A program made the translations under genes and the position numbers. A DNA stretch of 64,000 nucleotides, taken from the NCBI RefSeq assembly GCF_036711975.1, contig NC_091968.1, forward strand, positions 15,562,001 through 15,626,000. Direction: 5' to 3'. This DNA is from Onthophagus taurus. Taxonomy: Eukaryota; Arthropoda; Insecta; Coleoptera; Scarabaeidae. The notes beneath the pieces are model-generated. The model worked only from the letters and a program-made list of their open reading frames with translations. It ran no database searches and was not told the DNA's origin. Below are positions 21,513 to 30,909 of this stretch, piece by piece (within the stretch, counting starts at the first letter, position 1; every line of letters starts with the position of its first letter).

Positions 21513-22515
21513 ATGAATTTCGAAAATTATGAAAAATGTAACATGATGGAATGCTATATGTTATCAGATAAGAATGCGACGTTAGTCGCGGAATTTTATT
21601 TCACAAGATATCCAGAAAGAGGACAACCGCACGTAAGAACCTTCAGCCGGTTAGCAGAAAATTTAATAGATATGTGGTCCTTCCCCAAACCACATACAAA
21701 AACATACCAAAATGACCTGAAAGAGAAATTGCAACAAGACGTCTGACCCAAAAGCCGCTGCTCCCGAATATGAAAGAAAAATAAGTATAAACCATACAAA
21801 GCGGGGCTAACTCATTATTTACGTGCCGGAGATGTCGATCGAAGAATTTTGTGGATTGTAGATGAGTGTTTGTTCAAAATGTTATCTGGACCGATGAAGT
21901 CTCTGAGTGTTCAAAGAAGATTGGGGTTCAATGTATGGTGTGCCCTTTTAGATAATAGAATTTTGGCATAGAGTATCTACCATAAAAACTTAAACTCAGG
22001 GAAATACCCCAATATATTAAGGCAGCACATTGAGCCTTTGGTCGACAATTTGCCACTAAATATGTCTCAAATGATATATTTTCAATATGACGGAGCACCA
22101 GCACATAATGCCAGAGTTGTTAGTGAATTTTTAAATACTACTACAAACTCAAGAACAGTAGAATCTAACAGGACTGCTACATCCATTGTTGTGACAGCCT
22201 ACCCGCAAACTACGTCACAGCATTTTCCACGCCCAGCTGTTGTTATGGTTTATGCGTTTGCTGTGTGTTTTTAGAGGTTATATCCTAGACGTATTCATAT
22301 TAGTTTTGAAGTTTTATGTTTTTAGACGTATTAATATCTATCATACCACCTCTAAAAACATAGACAGTTACCAGGCGTGGCAACTAGTGTGACGTAGAGT
22401 TCGGGCAACCAACCCGTAGTCGACTACAAAAATACAATGGATGTAGCAGTCCTGTTAGATTCTACTGTCCTTGCTACAAACTTTGGCAATAATTGGAAAC
22501 AATGCTTTCCCTCAT
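21513..22515 (+). pseudogene. Mariner-like transposase relic
   Basis: 21513 opens with MNFENYEKCNMMECYMLSDK, then FYFTRYPERGQPHVRTFSRL, an HTH-type N-terminus seen in insect mariner-like proteins. After frameshifts, GVQCMVCPF-like relics near 21930 precede LRQHIEPLVDNLPLNMSQMI and YFQYDGAPAHNARVVSEFLN (catalytic Asp, about 22080-22130). A MITE interrupts at 22150. After it the frame resumes FGNNWKQCFPSW and ends at the right TIR. The C-terminal third is missing. Confidence 0.75.
22150..22473. mobile_element. MITE with 40-bp TIRs and a 9-bp target duplication
   Basis: 324 bp. The left end starts CAAGAACAGTAGAATCTAAC and the right end is its inverse; 40 bp pair with one mismatch. The 9-bp direct repeat CTACAAACT flanks it at 22141-22149 and 22474-22482. 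Removing it rejoins the mariner reading frame. A 9-bp duplication suggests a Mutator-like family, by inference. Confidence 0.93.
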
Positions 22516-23902
22516 GGTATGGTTATCACCATAACAACATTAACTTTTAAATACATACATTAGATTTAGATGGAACAAAATGAATTTTTGTTAATTACTC
22601 AATAACTATAAGAAATATACCCCACAAACTATATATATTTGTTATCAGAAGAAAATAACAAATTATTTTAAGTCATAGCCAACTATGGTTTCCATTTAAA
22701 AAAATAAAGTTACGTCTAAAATCTCGAAAATAAAAGATAGGAAAAAAATTCTACATACGCCACTGAATTCTTCGTAAAAAGTTGCCCATATAATGTTTTA
22801 TTTATAATACACCATCTTTGATAATAAGTGAGATATTCGCGATTGTCGTTTTTGCAAAATTTTCAGTTTTTGCCGATAGGGCGAAAACAAAAGATAGCTG
22901 TTCGTAGTTTTCGGCATTAGCATTTTCTCGAAAAACGAGATCATGACATGTAAGCTATTTTTTTTTATCTCTTTTAGTTTCGGAGATAGCCTATGCGGAC
23001 ATCGAAATTGGGACACCCTGTACTTCGCAATAAAATTAATTCTTTATATACAGTTGATAAGACAGTCCCAACTCTAAATGTGTTACATGCCTTCATGGTA
23101 AATGAAACCCAATTCAAAGGTTCGAAAGAGACATTACGGAAAATTTTAATTGATATGGGATTTAAATGTAAAAAGAGTAAGTCTAATAGAAAATATTAGA
23201 TGGAGCGGTATGATATTGTTGCATAGAGAGCTCGTTATTTACGCTTCCTTAAAGCCAATGATGAACTTGGTGAAAATAAGAGACTTGTTGTATATTTGGA
23301 TGAAAGCTACGTACATAAAAATTATACTGTTTCGAAATGTTTGCAAGGCCGTTATAAACATGGAGTATATGGGATAGATAATTGCTCATTGTGTGGGTTT
23401 TATTCAGAAAGGTTTCCTTTTATTTAAATCAAAAACAAAAAGTGGTAATTATCATGACGAAATGAATTTTAAGAACTTTTCAAAATGGTTTAAAACACAA
23501 GTGCTACCAAATTTACTGGTCAATTCAATAATCGTTATGGATAATGCGCCTTACCATTCAGTACAAATACATAGGTCCCTACTTCTTCATCAAAGAAAAA
23601 TGATATAATCTGTTGGGTATAATCAATGAACATACCATTCCATCCACATATGTTAAAATGAGAGCTACTAGAAATCGTTAGGAGGTACAAACCATCGCCA
23701 CAGTATGTAATTGATGACTGTATTACGCCTTCCTCCATATCACTGTGACCTGAATCTAATAGAGCTAATTTGGAGTATGGATTAATAAATATGGAAAATC
23801 TAATTTACGAGGCAGTAAATCAAATAACTCCAGTATTATGGAGAGAAGATTGTAACCACGTTGAGAAACCTAGAAATGAATATATGACAAAACATCAGCT
23901 GT

Positions 23903-24775
23903 TTGACAATGAAGAGATATTTATTATTAACCTTTAGAGGCGATACTCCATTTGATTATTTTGAATTCTTTTTTGATTCGGTTCTCCTAGATACCATGAA
24001 AATACAAACTAACATTTATCAAGACCAGAATCCCGAAAAAATTCGTGTACATAAGCTGTGGAGCCCCGTGACCAAAATAAATTACGTATTTCTTTTGGAT
24101 TATCAATTAATATGGGACACGTTCGAAAAAATGCATGACTATATGTCGCGAAATAGATATCTACAAATTCTGCGATATCTCCATTTTGCTAATAATGAAG
24201 TTGTAATAAATCATCCTTTGAAAAAAGGAAAACCAGTAATTGACTATCTAAAAAATAAGTTTTCTAATACCATCAATGCAGGAAGAAATCTTTGTATAGA
24301 TGAATGCTTACTCTTGTGGAAAGGACGACTAAAGTTCAAGCAGTACTTACCTTTCAAAAGAAAACGTTTTGGTATCAAATTCTTTCAACTGGTGGACTGT
24401 GAAACCGGATTTTTACTTGATTTTATTGTGTATACTGGCTCAGACACAAATTATGATAAATTTAACATAGGAGTTTCGGGGGATATCGTAGCTCATTTCA
24501 TGAAACCATATCATAATAAGGATCATATTTTATTTATTGATAACTGGTACTCATCACCACAGCTTGCAGAATTTCTGCACATCCGAGATACAAGGGTTTG
24601 CAGAACTGTAAAAAAAATCGAAAAGGAATGCCCGAAAAATTTGAAATCCAAGCTAAACCGTGGTAAGATAGAAGTTGCCCACACGGTCGTCAGGATGATA
24701 CTAAAATGGATGGATAAAAAAGAAGTTTTTGTCATAACAAAAATTCATGAAGTCCACTTTTGTGCAACTGGTTAA
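23903..24775 (+). pseudogene. piggyBac transposase B (PGBD4-like), truncated
   Basis: A 290-codon open frame covers most of a piggyBac catalytic core: GDTPFDYFEFFFDSVLLDTM, MSRNRYLQILRYLHFANN, then NLCIDECLLLWKGRLKFKQY (first Asp, about residues 134-136), KRKRFGIKFFQLVDCETG, HILFIDNWYSSPQLAEFL (second Asp, about residue 214) and LKWMDKKEVFVITKIH (third, about residue 278). The N-terminal acidic region and the Cys-rich C-terminus are absent, and the frame runs directly out of the Tc1-like relic. Neither TTAA-bounded end was found, so this is a fragment. Confidence 0.85.
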
Positions 24776-25547
24776 GACATCATAAATTTTGTGCAACTCA
24801 GCAAGACATTATAAAACCACGTTGTATTCATGACTACAATAAAAATATGGGGGCTATTGACAATATCGACAGACCGAAAACTATTTTTCCATCTGCTTGA
24901 TTTGATATTGATGAATGCGCATGTACTATTCATGATCAAAACTAAGTAAAAACGTGCTTTTCCAACTTTCGTTTATGTGTAGTAAGGGATTTATTGAAAT
25001 TAGATTCTAATGAACCGTCGCCTTCATCGTCTATTTTATATTATAATGTAATCAATAAATATGTATGTAGTGTACCTATAATCTTGTTACATTTTGCTCT
25101 TTAGTTTTCATAATGGTCACTAGTTTTGCATTCACAATAGGGCCGTTAAGTAATTTTTTTTATTGGCTAATTCGAAAGTTTTTTAAAATTGATTGACCCT
25201 ATATTTTTTAATTTTTGATTCTGAGGCTTAGTTTTTCCAAAAAAAAATAATAAAGCTTAAAACCACAGGGCGCGAACTACAGGAGCGTATAAAATCAATA
25301 AAATTCCTGGAGAGAGACAATGCTACGAATCTTATGCGCTAGAAGAAAACAGTAACTAACTACAAAACATAGAATAATTATTACAAAAATTAAACAATTT
25401 TAGAACGTGAAAAAGGTTACTAATCCGTCCAATTTAATTTAGATTATCGATGTTTTGAAAGACAGTCTTTCTAATCGATTGACCTTAACGGTCCTGTGGT
25501 CCACATTATATATATAAATGTCAAACTTTTGAATTAAGCTCCACAAA
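24776..25547. other. Unassigned AT-rich stretch
   Basis: About 770 bp. I see degraded sequence possibly trailing the piggyBac B 3' region, and nothing I can name. Confidence 0.4.
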
Positions 25548-25747
25548 ATGTTTGCTCTGAGTGTACCTTTCAAAACGATCGCGATGCTACTGTTATATAT
25601 ACTATACTACTGTTCTGTGGCGATGCTTGATCGTCCATATTGGGTTGGTCGCACTCTAGTTTATGCATCAGATGGTACTCCTGCGATAGTAGGACGTCAT
25701 CGTGGTTTTATAACGTTACTGAAAAATGAAATTCCTCATATAGTTAC
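25548..25747 (+). pseudogene. hAT remnant D, left fragment
   Basis: The frame reads LVYASDGTPAIVGRHRGFIT and LLKNEIPHIVTVAY, the region around the second catalytic Asp of ZBED5/SCAND3-like hAT transposases. It ends abruptly at the Gypsy LTR at 25748. The dimerisation end of the same type of protein lies at 45781-46159, beyond the Gypsy element, so the two are probably halves of one gene separated by about 20 kb of later insertions, with loss in between. Confidence 0.7.
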
Positions 25748-25911
25748 TGTTGCATATTAGGTTGGCAATACCAACCAGTGTAAAGTACAACAAGTATGAC
25801 GAAGACGACAAGTCAAGACACTTTATTACGAGCACTGTAAAATAAAATAATTTTAGTTTTGTTCAATAAAGTAGTAGTGAAAATCCTGACTTTTATTGAC
25901 AGAACACAACA
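25748..25911 (+). repeat. Left LTR of Ty3/Gypsy element A
   Basis: The 164-bp LTR starts TGTTGCATATTAGG and ends AACACAACA, giving the TG...CA termini with a 5-bp inverted match TGTTG/CAACA. The first 40 or so bases recur at 44672 after the integrase gene. A primer-binding-site-like TGGCGCAGTCA follows at once (25912). The 3' end of the LTR is inferred from that PBS. Confidence 0.8.
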
Positions 25912-26010
25912 TGGCGCAGTCAATAAATTAGAATCAACATTAATACAAGTACGTAATAAAAAGTAGACGTAAAAAAAAGAGAAGTGATCATAGCCTCAAA
26001 ATTACTAAAA

Positions 26011-26660
26011 ATGGAGGGTGCTCGTGTTCCCACTCAATTGTCGTTCGAAGGAAATGTAGTGGAGAATTTCAAAAAGTTTAAACAAAATTTTGAAATATAT
26101 ATGCAACAGAAAAAGATAAGAAAAGTGATGCTATAAAAGTAGCAATCCTTTTGAATACTATTGGCGAGGAAGGAGTGGACAGTTACAATAATTTCATGTT
26201 GTCTGATGAAAATAAGAAGAAGTACGATGTGGTATTAAAAGAGTTTGAGAAATATTTAAGTCCGAAGAAGAATTTGATATACGAAAGATTTAAATTTTAT
26301 AATCGTAATCAAAGCGAGCAAGAAACATTTGATCATTTCGTACAAGACTTAAAAAAATTAGTAAAGTCATGTGAATTTAATGACACAGATGAAATGATAC
26401 GTGACAATCGTATTCGGTATAACTGATAAAGGTCTTTAAGAAAAGCTGTCAAATCAAGAAAATTTTACGTTAAATCAGTGTGAGAAGGTTTGTCGAGCTC
26501 AAGAAATAATGAAAGTTCAAGTTAAAAATCTGCAAGAGAATTTAACAATAGACGCAATTAAAGGAGTAAACAAAAACGATAAGCACAAAAATAAGGAAGA
26601 AATTGGAAAACCATACTATTGTAGAAGGTGTAAGTAAAAGCATTTACCAAAGAGATGAGT
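26011..26660 (+). pseudogene. Gypsy A gag
   Basis: The frame starts MEGARVPTQLSFEGNVVENF at 26011. A frameshift near 26120 is followed by an open stretch: AILLNTIGEEGVDSYNNFML, KNLIYERFKFYNRNQSEQE, FDHFVQDLKKLVKSCEF (to 26426). This is a capsid-type gag. Beyond more stops the Cys residues of a zinc knuckle (YYCRRCK near 26620) are visible. The sequence then leaves Gypsy: the rest of the knuckle and the N-terminal protease region are missing before coding resumes at about 38021. Confidence 0.78.
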
Positions 26661-27070
26661 AGTGTAAGAATGCCGGTTCTAGACCGGAAGTTGCTCCTGC
26701 TGCTCCTGCGGTGACGTCACGCCTCAATGTATTAGGTATAGGGGGGGATACCAACTAAAGTTTGGGGGAAAAAAAATTAGGTTGGTATTAAAAGTAACTA
26801 GAGATCTAGGGATTTTTAGAAAATTAAATAGAAAAATTTAAATACAATGGCGCCACCTATGATTGAGTGGTGTAAGTACTAGATTTAGGAATTTTTTATA
26901 AAATTAAACAGAAAAATTTAAATATAATGACGCTAGCTATGATTGAGAATTGAACTGTAAATTAGCGTAACTTGAGCTGAAAAATTAAATGCTGGTGGTG
27001 GTGGGAATATAGGATTAAAAATAAAAAAAATCATTACATTTCAAATTAACAATAAATTATATTAGCATAA
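26661..27070. other. Non-Gypsy segment left of the Polinton-like TIR
   Basis: 410 bp that match neither Gypsy coding sequence nor the TIR. It contains a diverged tandem pair of about 85 bp, sharing aattaaa(t/c)agaaaaatttaaata at about 26825 and 26910. It is a separate insertion, or a target rearrangement that explains why no target duplication is seen. Confidence 0.45.
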
Positions 27071-27848
27071 TATATAAACAAACCAATATATAATATAATC
27101 TGTGATTAACTTGAAATGACTACATTTAAGAAATAGATGCCGATGGAATTTCATCATTTGAACCAATATTCTTCTTCTTCTTCTTTATAAATTCAATCTT
27201 TTGCACAGTACATGTCTTGTTAAGTTCAAGTTCTCCAAGATATACCAAACACATTTCACGTAGTTCAACAATTTCAGCATCGGAAATCACTTCAGCAATA
27301 CGTTTAGGTAGAAACACAATAAATCCAGCTTCCAGTTCAACAATTACCATAGGCCAAGCTCGGCTTGGAATACGTTTAGCTGCTACAATTGGATACGGTG
27401 TATGTAAATGTAAATCACTCACTTTTTTCTTAGGTAAAAATTCACACTGTCCTAAACGATTTAGATGTTCCATCTTTTCAATAAGCGGTGTATAAAGTTC
27501 AAGTGAACAGCTTGGAGTGTAAGTTCGGAATGAATAAATTTCGCACCAGGCGGTAGAGATAATGTAACCGCAAAAAAAATAATGTGGTTAGACGCAGTAA
27601 CATCTCTCTAGATAAACAAATTTCCAATAACAACTGTTGATAAAATTAAAAAAAATAAAATTATCAAAAGGAAAATTCGAGAAACAATAGAAATTACTCA
27701 CAGTATAAAAAATAAATCGATCCTAAGTGTTCCCAACACATCCCAATGGTTGGTAAACCATGTTCTCCACAATCTCAATATGATTTCGATGGGCAACATC
27801 CCGTAAAGCTCAAATAGATGAATTCTTTTTTTAGTCTTAAATTCACAA
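27071..27848. repeat. Left terminal inverted repeat (778 bp)
   Basis: It begins tatataaacaaaccaatata and ends at attcacaa (27848). Compared by eye with the inverse of 37243-38020 I count about seven single-base differences and no length change, roughly 99% identity. It contains a complete small gene on the minus strand. Confidence 0.92.
27126..27473 (-). CDS. TIR-encoded 115-aa protein, left copy
   Basis: A 115-codon intact frame, read inward to outward, starts MEHLNRLGQCEFLPKKK. The core is PYPIVAAKRIPSRAWPMVIV, then VELEAGFIVFLPKRIAEVI, ending in a Lys-rich tail (IKKKKKN). No signal peptide or membrane segment is visible. The pattern of alternating hydrophobics around P-x-V-I-V-E-L-E...V-F-L-P-K-R is shared with the 116-aa protein at 28236-28586, so they are paralogues. 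I recognise this pattern as an uncharacterised arthropod mobile-element family; a small beta-barrel nucleic-acid-binding fold would be my guess, without proof. It differs from the right copy at a few residues (V/I, M/T). Confidence 0.72.
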   Translation of the reverse strand: MEHLNRLGQCEFLPKKKVSDLHLHTPYPIVAAKRIPSRAWPMVIVELEAGFIVFLPKRIAEVISDAEIVELREMCLVYLGELELNKTCTVQKIEFIKKKKKNIGSNDEIPSASIS

Positions 27849-28235
27849 CCTCGGCTGCTGAATCAAACAGGCTTGATGGCTGTTTATAACTCATCTTTTT
27901 ATAATTTGATGTTTATGTTCTGTTTTAGATTGAACTAATTCTATAATGTCTTTTTCACCACATTTTATATTAATTTTCTATCTGTCCTATTTCCCGATGT
28001 TGTCATCCGAAGAAATTTATCTGTTTTTTTGTGGTAATTTGTTTTTCGTGGTATTTCGTTTGTTCGTCACTGTATTTTTTGCAGATGTATTTCTCAGTTG
28101 TGATAATTGCGGTTTTTGTGGTTTTACTTTATTATGCACGTGTTATTTTTTTATTTTATTATCTATTTACTTAGAATAACATTTTAATCAGTTGTGTCCC
28201 ACAGATTGATTTCATCGGTTCTATATCGGTTAAAA

Positions 28236-28586
28236 ATGGAAAATTTTAATCAAATTGGTGCGTCATTGAATAGTAAACTTGATTTACTTAACAATATATA
28301 TGCAAGATCCAGTAAAACCTTGGTTAGAGTCTCTCGTTTGGAGTGTAATAGAGTATATCGTATAATAGGAATTGAGAGACATGTTAATTCGAGTAGTACA
28401 TATCCCAAAGTTTTAATTGAATTGGAGGATTTTAAAGTCTATATACCTAAATGTTATGAAGATGAGATATTAAAGGATGATACGTTTACAATTTTAACAT
28501 TTTCAATCAATTCTATCGGATTGATCTTTAAAGGTTCTACCTATCTAATGGATATTTTAAATTTTGTAAATTTAAATGAAGTTTAA
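28236..28586 (+). CDS. 116-aa paralogue of the TIR-encoded protein
   Basis: I chose the ATG at 28236 (MENFNQIGASLNSKLD); the open frame upstream lacks an ATG. Residues 40-85 read VYRIIGIERHVNSS, then YPKVLIELEDFKVYIPKCYE, which align with the TIR gene product over about 70 residues with similar spacing and almost equal total length (116 and 115). It lies 390 bp inside the left TIR, on the opposite strand to the TIR copy there. A tcagt initiator-like motif precedes it at about 28188. About 90 bp of its coding sequence recur at 37155-37248. Function is unknown. Confidence 0.7.
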   Translation: MENFNQIGASLNSKLDLLNNIYARSSKTLVRVSRLECNRVYRIIGIERHVNSSSTYPKVLIELEDFKVYIPKCYEDEILKDDTFTILTFSINSIGLIFKGSTYLMDILNFVNLNEV

Positions 28587-28788
28587 TTTTTTTATAATGT
28601 GAGTATTTCTATTGTTTCTCGAACATTCCTTTCAATAATCTTTATTTTTTATCTTTTACCAACAGTTGCTATGGAAAGTTTGTTAACCACAAGCGGATAT
28701 GCGCGTGAAAAAACAACTATATTTTAAATAAAAAACAATGTATTAAATGAAAAAATTTATTTAAACCAATAAAATGTATATTTAATCT
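28587..28788. other. Short intergenic stretch with an intron-like module
   Basis: 28598-28680 (gtgagtatttctattgtttc ... accaacagttgctatgg) resembles a segment inside the TIRs (37390-37475), both with splice-like ends. Confidence 0.45.
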
Positions 28789-29300
28789 TTACAATACATT
28801 TTCTTTAGAAATCCAACTGTCCTGAGACGAATCAAAACCTAACCATTTCACGTACAATCTATCCCCTTTCCTCCTTCTTATCACTTTTTCAACGAGATAA
28901 ACGTCAGGTTGTTTAGATAAACTGAGCTCAAATTCATAAAATGCTCCTGAAATGGGTTGACCATTCATATCCTCCAACAAATATGTTACAGGGTTTGTTA
29001 TCTGAACTTTAGCAATTTTAAACAATTCAGTAGTCCAATTTGGTAGGTATCCTTTATCGAAAACATGTTTATGTCTACTGATTCGTACCGTATCACCAAC
29101 TTTAGACTTTCATTTACCAGTAATTTTTACGAAATTGTAGACTGTATTGAGAAGCTGATTTTCAATAGATTTAGAATTTATTAAATTAGGAGCTAGGAGC
29201 TAGCTTTGTAGTCCTATGCTTTAAAGCGTTATAAATTTTAGCTACGTCATTCAAAAGATGTAACCATTTATGATTCCCGTAAAGACTAAAGTATTTATAG
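28789..29300 (-). pseudogene. Polinton-type integrase C-terminal remnant with chromodomain
   Basis: On the minus strand, 29025-28789 encodes LFKIAKVQITNPVTYLLED, QPISGAFYEFELS and a chromodomain, PDVYLVEKVIRRR then LYVKWLGFDSSQDSWI. Extending upstream gives KVGDTVRISR and KHVFDKGYLPNWTTE, and further on KWLHLLNDVAKIYNALKHRT. This order (YN...H.T helix, SH3-like barrel, chromodomain) is that of the retroviral-type integrases of Maverick/Polinton elements, which insert the element into chromosomes. Stops occur near 29190 and 29110. The catalytic D-D-E core and the zinc-binding N-terminus are missing, replaced by the tandem repeats at 29305. So this copy could not integrate itself. Confidence 0.82.
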
Positions 29301-29304
29301 AGCC

Positions 29305-29985
29305 TCTGTTTTATCTGACCAACCGCTTTTATCGGCACCGATACTTTTTCGAACTGAAAAGCAGTTGGATGGGTAAAACAGATTGGTACAGATAAATTTT
29401 AACAGGCCGGTTTTAACCGATCTGTTTTATCTGACCAACCGCTTTTATCGGTTGTAACACCGATACTTTTTCAAACTGAAAAGCGGTTGGATGGGTAAAA
29501 CAGATTGGTTTCTGATCAAATTATACCGTTGACGAATGGAATTCTTATAATTACTGGGGGACGTTAAGGATTGTCACAGGTTGTTATATAAACTGTTTTA
29601 GCAGATAAATTTTAACAGGCCGGTTTTAACCGATCTGTTTTATCTGACCAACCGCTTTTATCGGTTGTAACACCGATACTTTTTCAAACTGAAAAGCGAT
29701 TGGATGAGTAAAACAGATTGGTTTCTGATCAAATTATACCGTTGACGGATGGAATTCTTATAGTTACTGGGGGACGTTAAGGGTTGTCGCAGGTTGTTAT
29801 ATAAACTGTTTTAACAGATAAATTTTAACAGGCCGGTTTTAACCGATCTGTTTTATCTGACCAACCGCTTTTATCGGTTGTAACACCGATACTTTTTCAA
29901 ACTGAAAATCGGTTGGATGGGTAAAACAGATTGGTTTCTGATCAAATTATACCGTTGGCGGATGGAATTCTTATAGTTACTGGGG
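29305..29985. repeat. 213-bp tandem repeat array with long hairpins
   Basis: One short first unit is followed by three copies; the phrase ggccggttttaaccgatctg starts at 29405, 29618 and 29831, an exact 213-bp spacing. Each unit contains an inverted pair of about 32 bp (aaccgatctgttttatctga ... and its near inverse ending aaaacagattggtt) around a loop of about 36 nt, so each can form a long stem. Units are about 95% identical by eye. The last unit is cut short at tactggggac. Confidence 0.9.
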
Positions 29986-29987
29986 AC

Positions 29988-30023
29988 GCTCTACGGACTG
30001 TGGAGGATATGGTTGGAACAAAC
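29988..30023 (-). other. 36-nt antisense match to the metalloproteinase gene
   Basis: The inverse of this segment matches 31262-31297 in the MMP coding region at 34 of 36 positions (counted by hand; mismatches at two internal bases). It lies at the end of the 213-bp array. It is either a relic of a second, inverted MMP copy or a captured antisense fragment. Confidence 0.8.
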
Positions 30024-30104
30024 TCGAGTTTAGAAAAAACAAATTCGAGACTGCATGTATACATATAAACCATTGAGTGGTGAGGTGTCGGTAATCATAA
30101 ACTA

Positions 30105-30240
30105 ACAGGATATCCACATTGATAAAAAAATGTGGTCAACCACAGAGAAAAACAACTGTGCAGATGCAGGTGCAGGACGTTATAGACAAACAGGATATCC
30201 ACAATGATAAAATGTGGTTAATCGTGGAAAAAACAACTAC
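30105..30240 (+). promoter_or_regulatory. Duplicated upstream block with small palindromes
   Basis: Two diverged direct copies (acaggatatccaca ... tgataaaa ... atgtggt) begin at about 30106 and 30191, each with a ccaca/tgtgg hairpin around gataaaa. A TATA-like tatatatatat follows at 30247-30257, 37 bp before the ATG at 30294. Role as promoter or replication signal is inference. Confidence 0.45.
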
Positions 30241-30293
30241 CATTGACTATATATATATGTCGTCCATGCTATGCACACACATTAGTTACCATC

Positions 30294-30812
30294 ATGACAT
30301 TCAGACGTACGGCAGTTGTAGATATTCAAGGTGTTCAAGTCGATTCAGAATTTGAAGCCAGAGAAGTTACTCTCATAGATTTAGACACATCCCACACGTT
30401 ACATCTACATCTTCAGTCAAGCAAACCATTCCGAGCGCTGAACGAAAAGGACCAGAAGTCTTGTAGATATTTAGAACGACATCATCATCGATTGGGTTTT
30501 AACGATGGCTGGATCAGTCAAGGTATGGGTTTGAAGCTGCTCGATGATACCATTTCAAACTATGATCTCATCTATGTGAAGGGGAACCAGAAGGCACATT
30601 TTTTGAAAAATCGTCCATGTCATCCTAATCGATGTTGTAGGAATTTAAAGATTATCGACCTATCGCTAGAAAAATGTAATGTAGCCGAAGAGATTAAATT
30701 AAATGTTTCGTTAGATGTGTGTTGGTGTCATAACGGGTTCCCAGCCGTATGTTCGCAAAACAACGCATTAATATTAAAAAATTATGTGAACCAATCGAAA
30801 TTTATGCTGTAA
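30294..30812 (+). CDS. 172-aa protein of an uncharacterised arthropod mobile-element family
   Basis: I chose the ATG at 30294 (MTFRRTAVVDIQGVQVDSEF) because it follows a TATA-like run and starts the recognisable family pattern; the longer open frame adds 17 codons. Visible blocks: AVVDIQGVQ, FEAREVTLIDLD, SKPFRALNEKDQKSCRYLER, HHHRLGFNDGW, YDLIYVKGNQKAHFLKN. The C-terminal half is rich in Cys and His (CHPNRCC, CWCHNGFPAVC). I recognise this pattern from uncharacterised insect proteins near PolB-type elements. The start (VVDIQG), the HHHRL block and IYVKG recall an RNase H-like or DEDD-type exonuclease fold, but I cannot assign catalytic residues. Intact and on the same strand as MMP and PolB, 97 bp before the MMP start. 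Confidence 0.7.
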   Translation: MTFRRTAVVDIQGVQVDSEFEAREVTLIDLDTSHTLHLHLQSSKPFRALNEKDQKSCRYLERHHHRLGFNDGWISQGMGLKLLDDTISNYDLIYVKGNQKAHFLKNRPCHPNRCCRNLKIIDLSLEKCNVAEEIKLNVSLDVCWCHNGFPAVCSQNNALILKNYVNQSKFML

Positions 30813-30909
30813 ACCAATCAAAATGTATTGTACTGTAAAAAATAAATGTATATATTTTGTAAACTATTGAACTTTCATTCATTCAGTCCTTAACGTCCAA
30901 CAAGTTAAG

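Larger units (their letters stand above)
20865..23020 (+). mobile_element. Tc1/mariner-type element with about 505-bp terminal inverted repeats
   Basis: Flanked by TA at 20863-20864 and 23021-23022. It starts CAGGGTATCCCAATTTCGAT and ends in the inverse with one length change. Inverted arms extend to about 21372 and from about 22515, roughly 505 bp each and highly similar by eye, which is unusually long for this superfamily. The 1.1 kb core carries a decayed transposase and a nested 324-bp MITE. Confidence 0.92.
20540..23890 (+). pseudogene. Tc1-like (DDE_3) transposase B, split by a mariner insertion
   Basis: The coding relic resumes after the mariner's right TA: KINSLYTVDKTVPTLNVLHA, ETQFKGSKETLRKILIDMGFKCKK (HTH region, to 23199). 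It then reads in shifted frames: RLVVYLDESYVHKNY (first Asp, about 23285), CVGFIQKGFLLFKSKT, DEMNFKNFSKWFKTQVLPNL and SIIVMDNAPYHS (second Asp, about 23540). DLNLIELIWS near 23752 gives the third acidic residue, and EAVNQITPVLWREDCNHVEK runs to about 23880. The N-terminal part lies left of the mariner at about 20540-20862 and is badly decayed. The family is common in insects, with DDE/DDD chemistry and TA targets. At least four frameshifts or stops. Confidence 0.75.

Noticed and set aside
27946-28179. Open frame of 77 codons rich in Phe and Leu
   Set aside because: T-rich intergenic sequence; similar gtggtttttgt phrases occur in another spacer of the element, so it is more likely regulatory or neutral.
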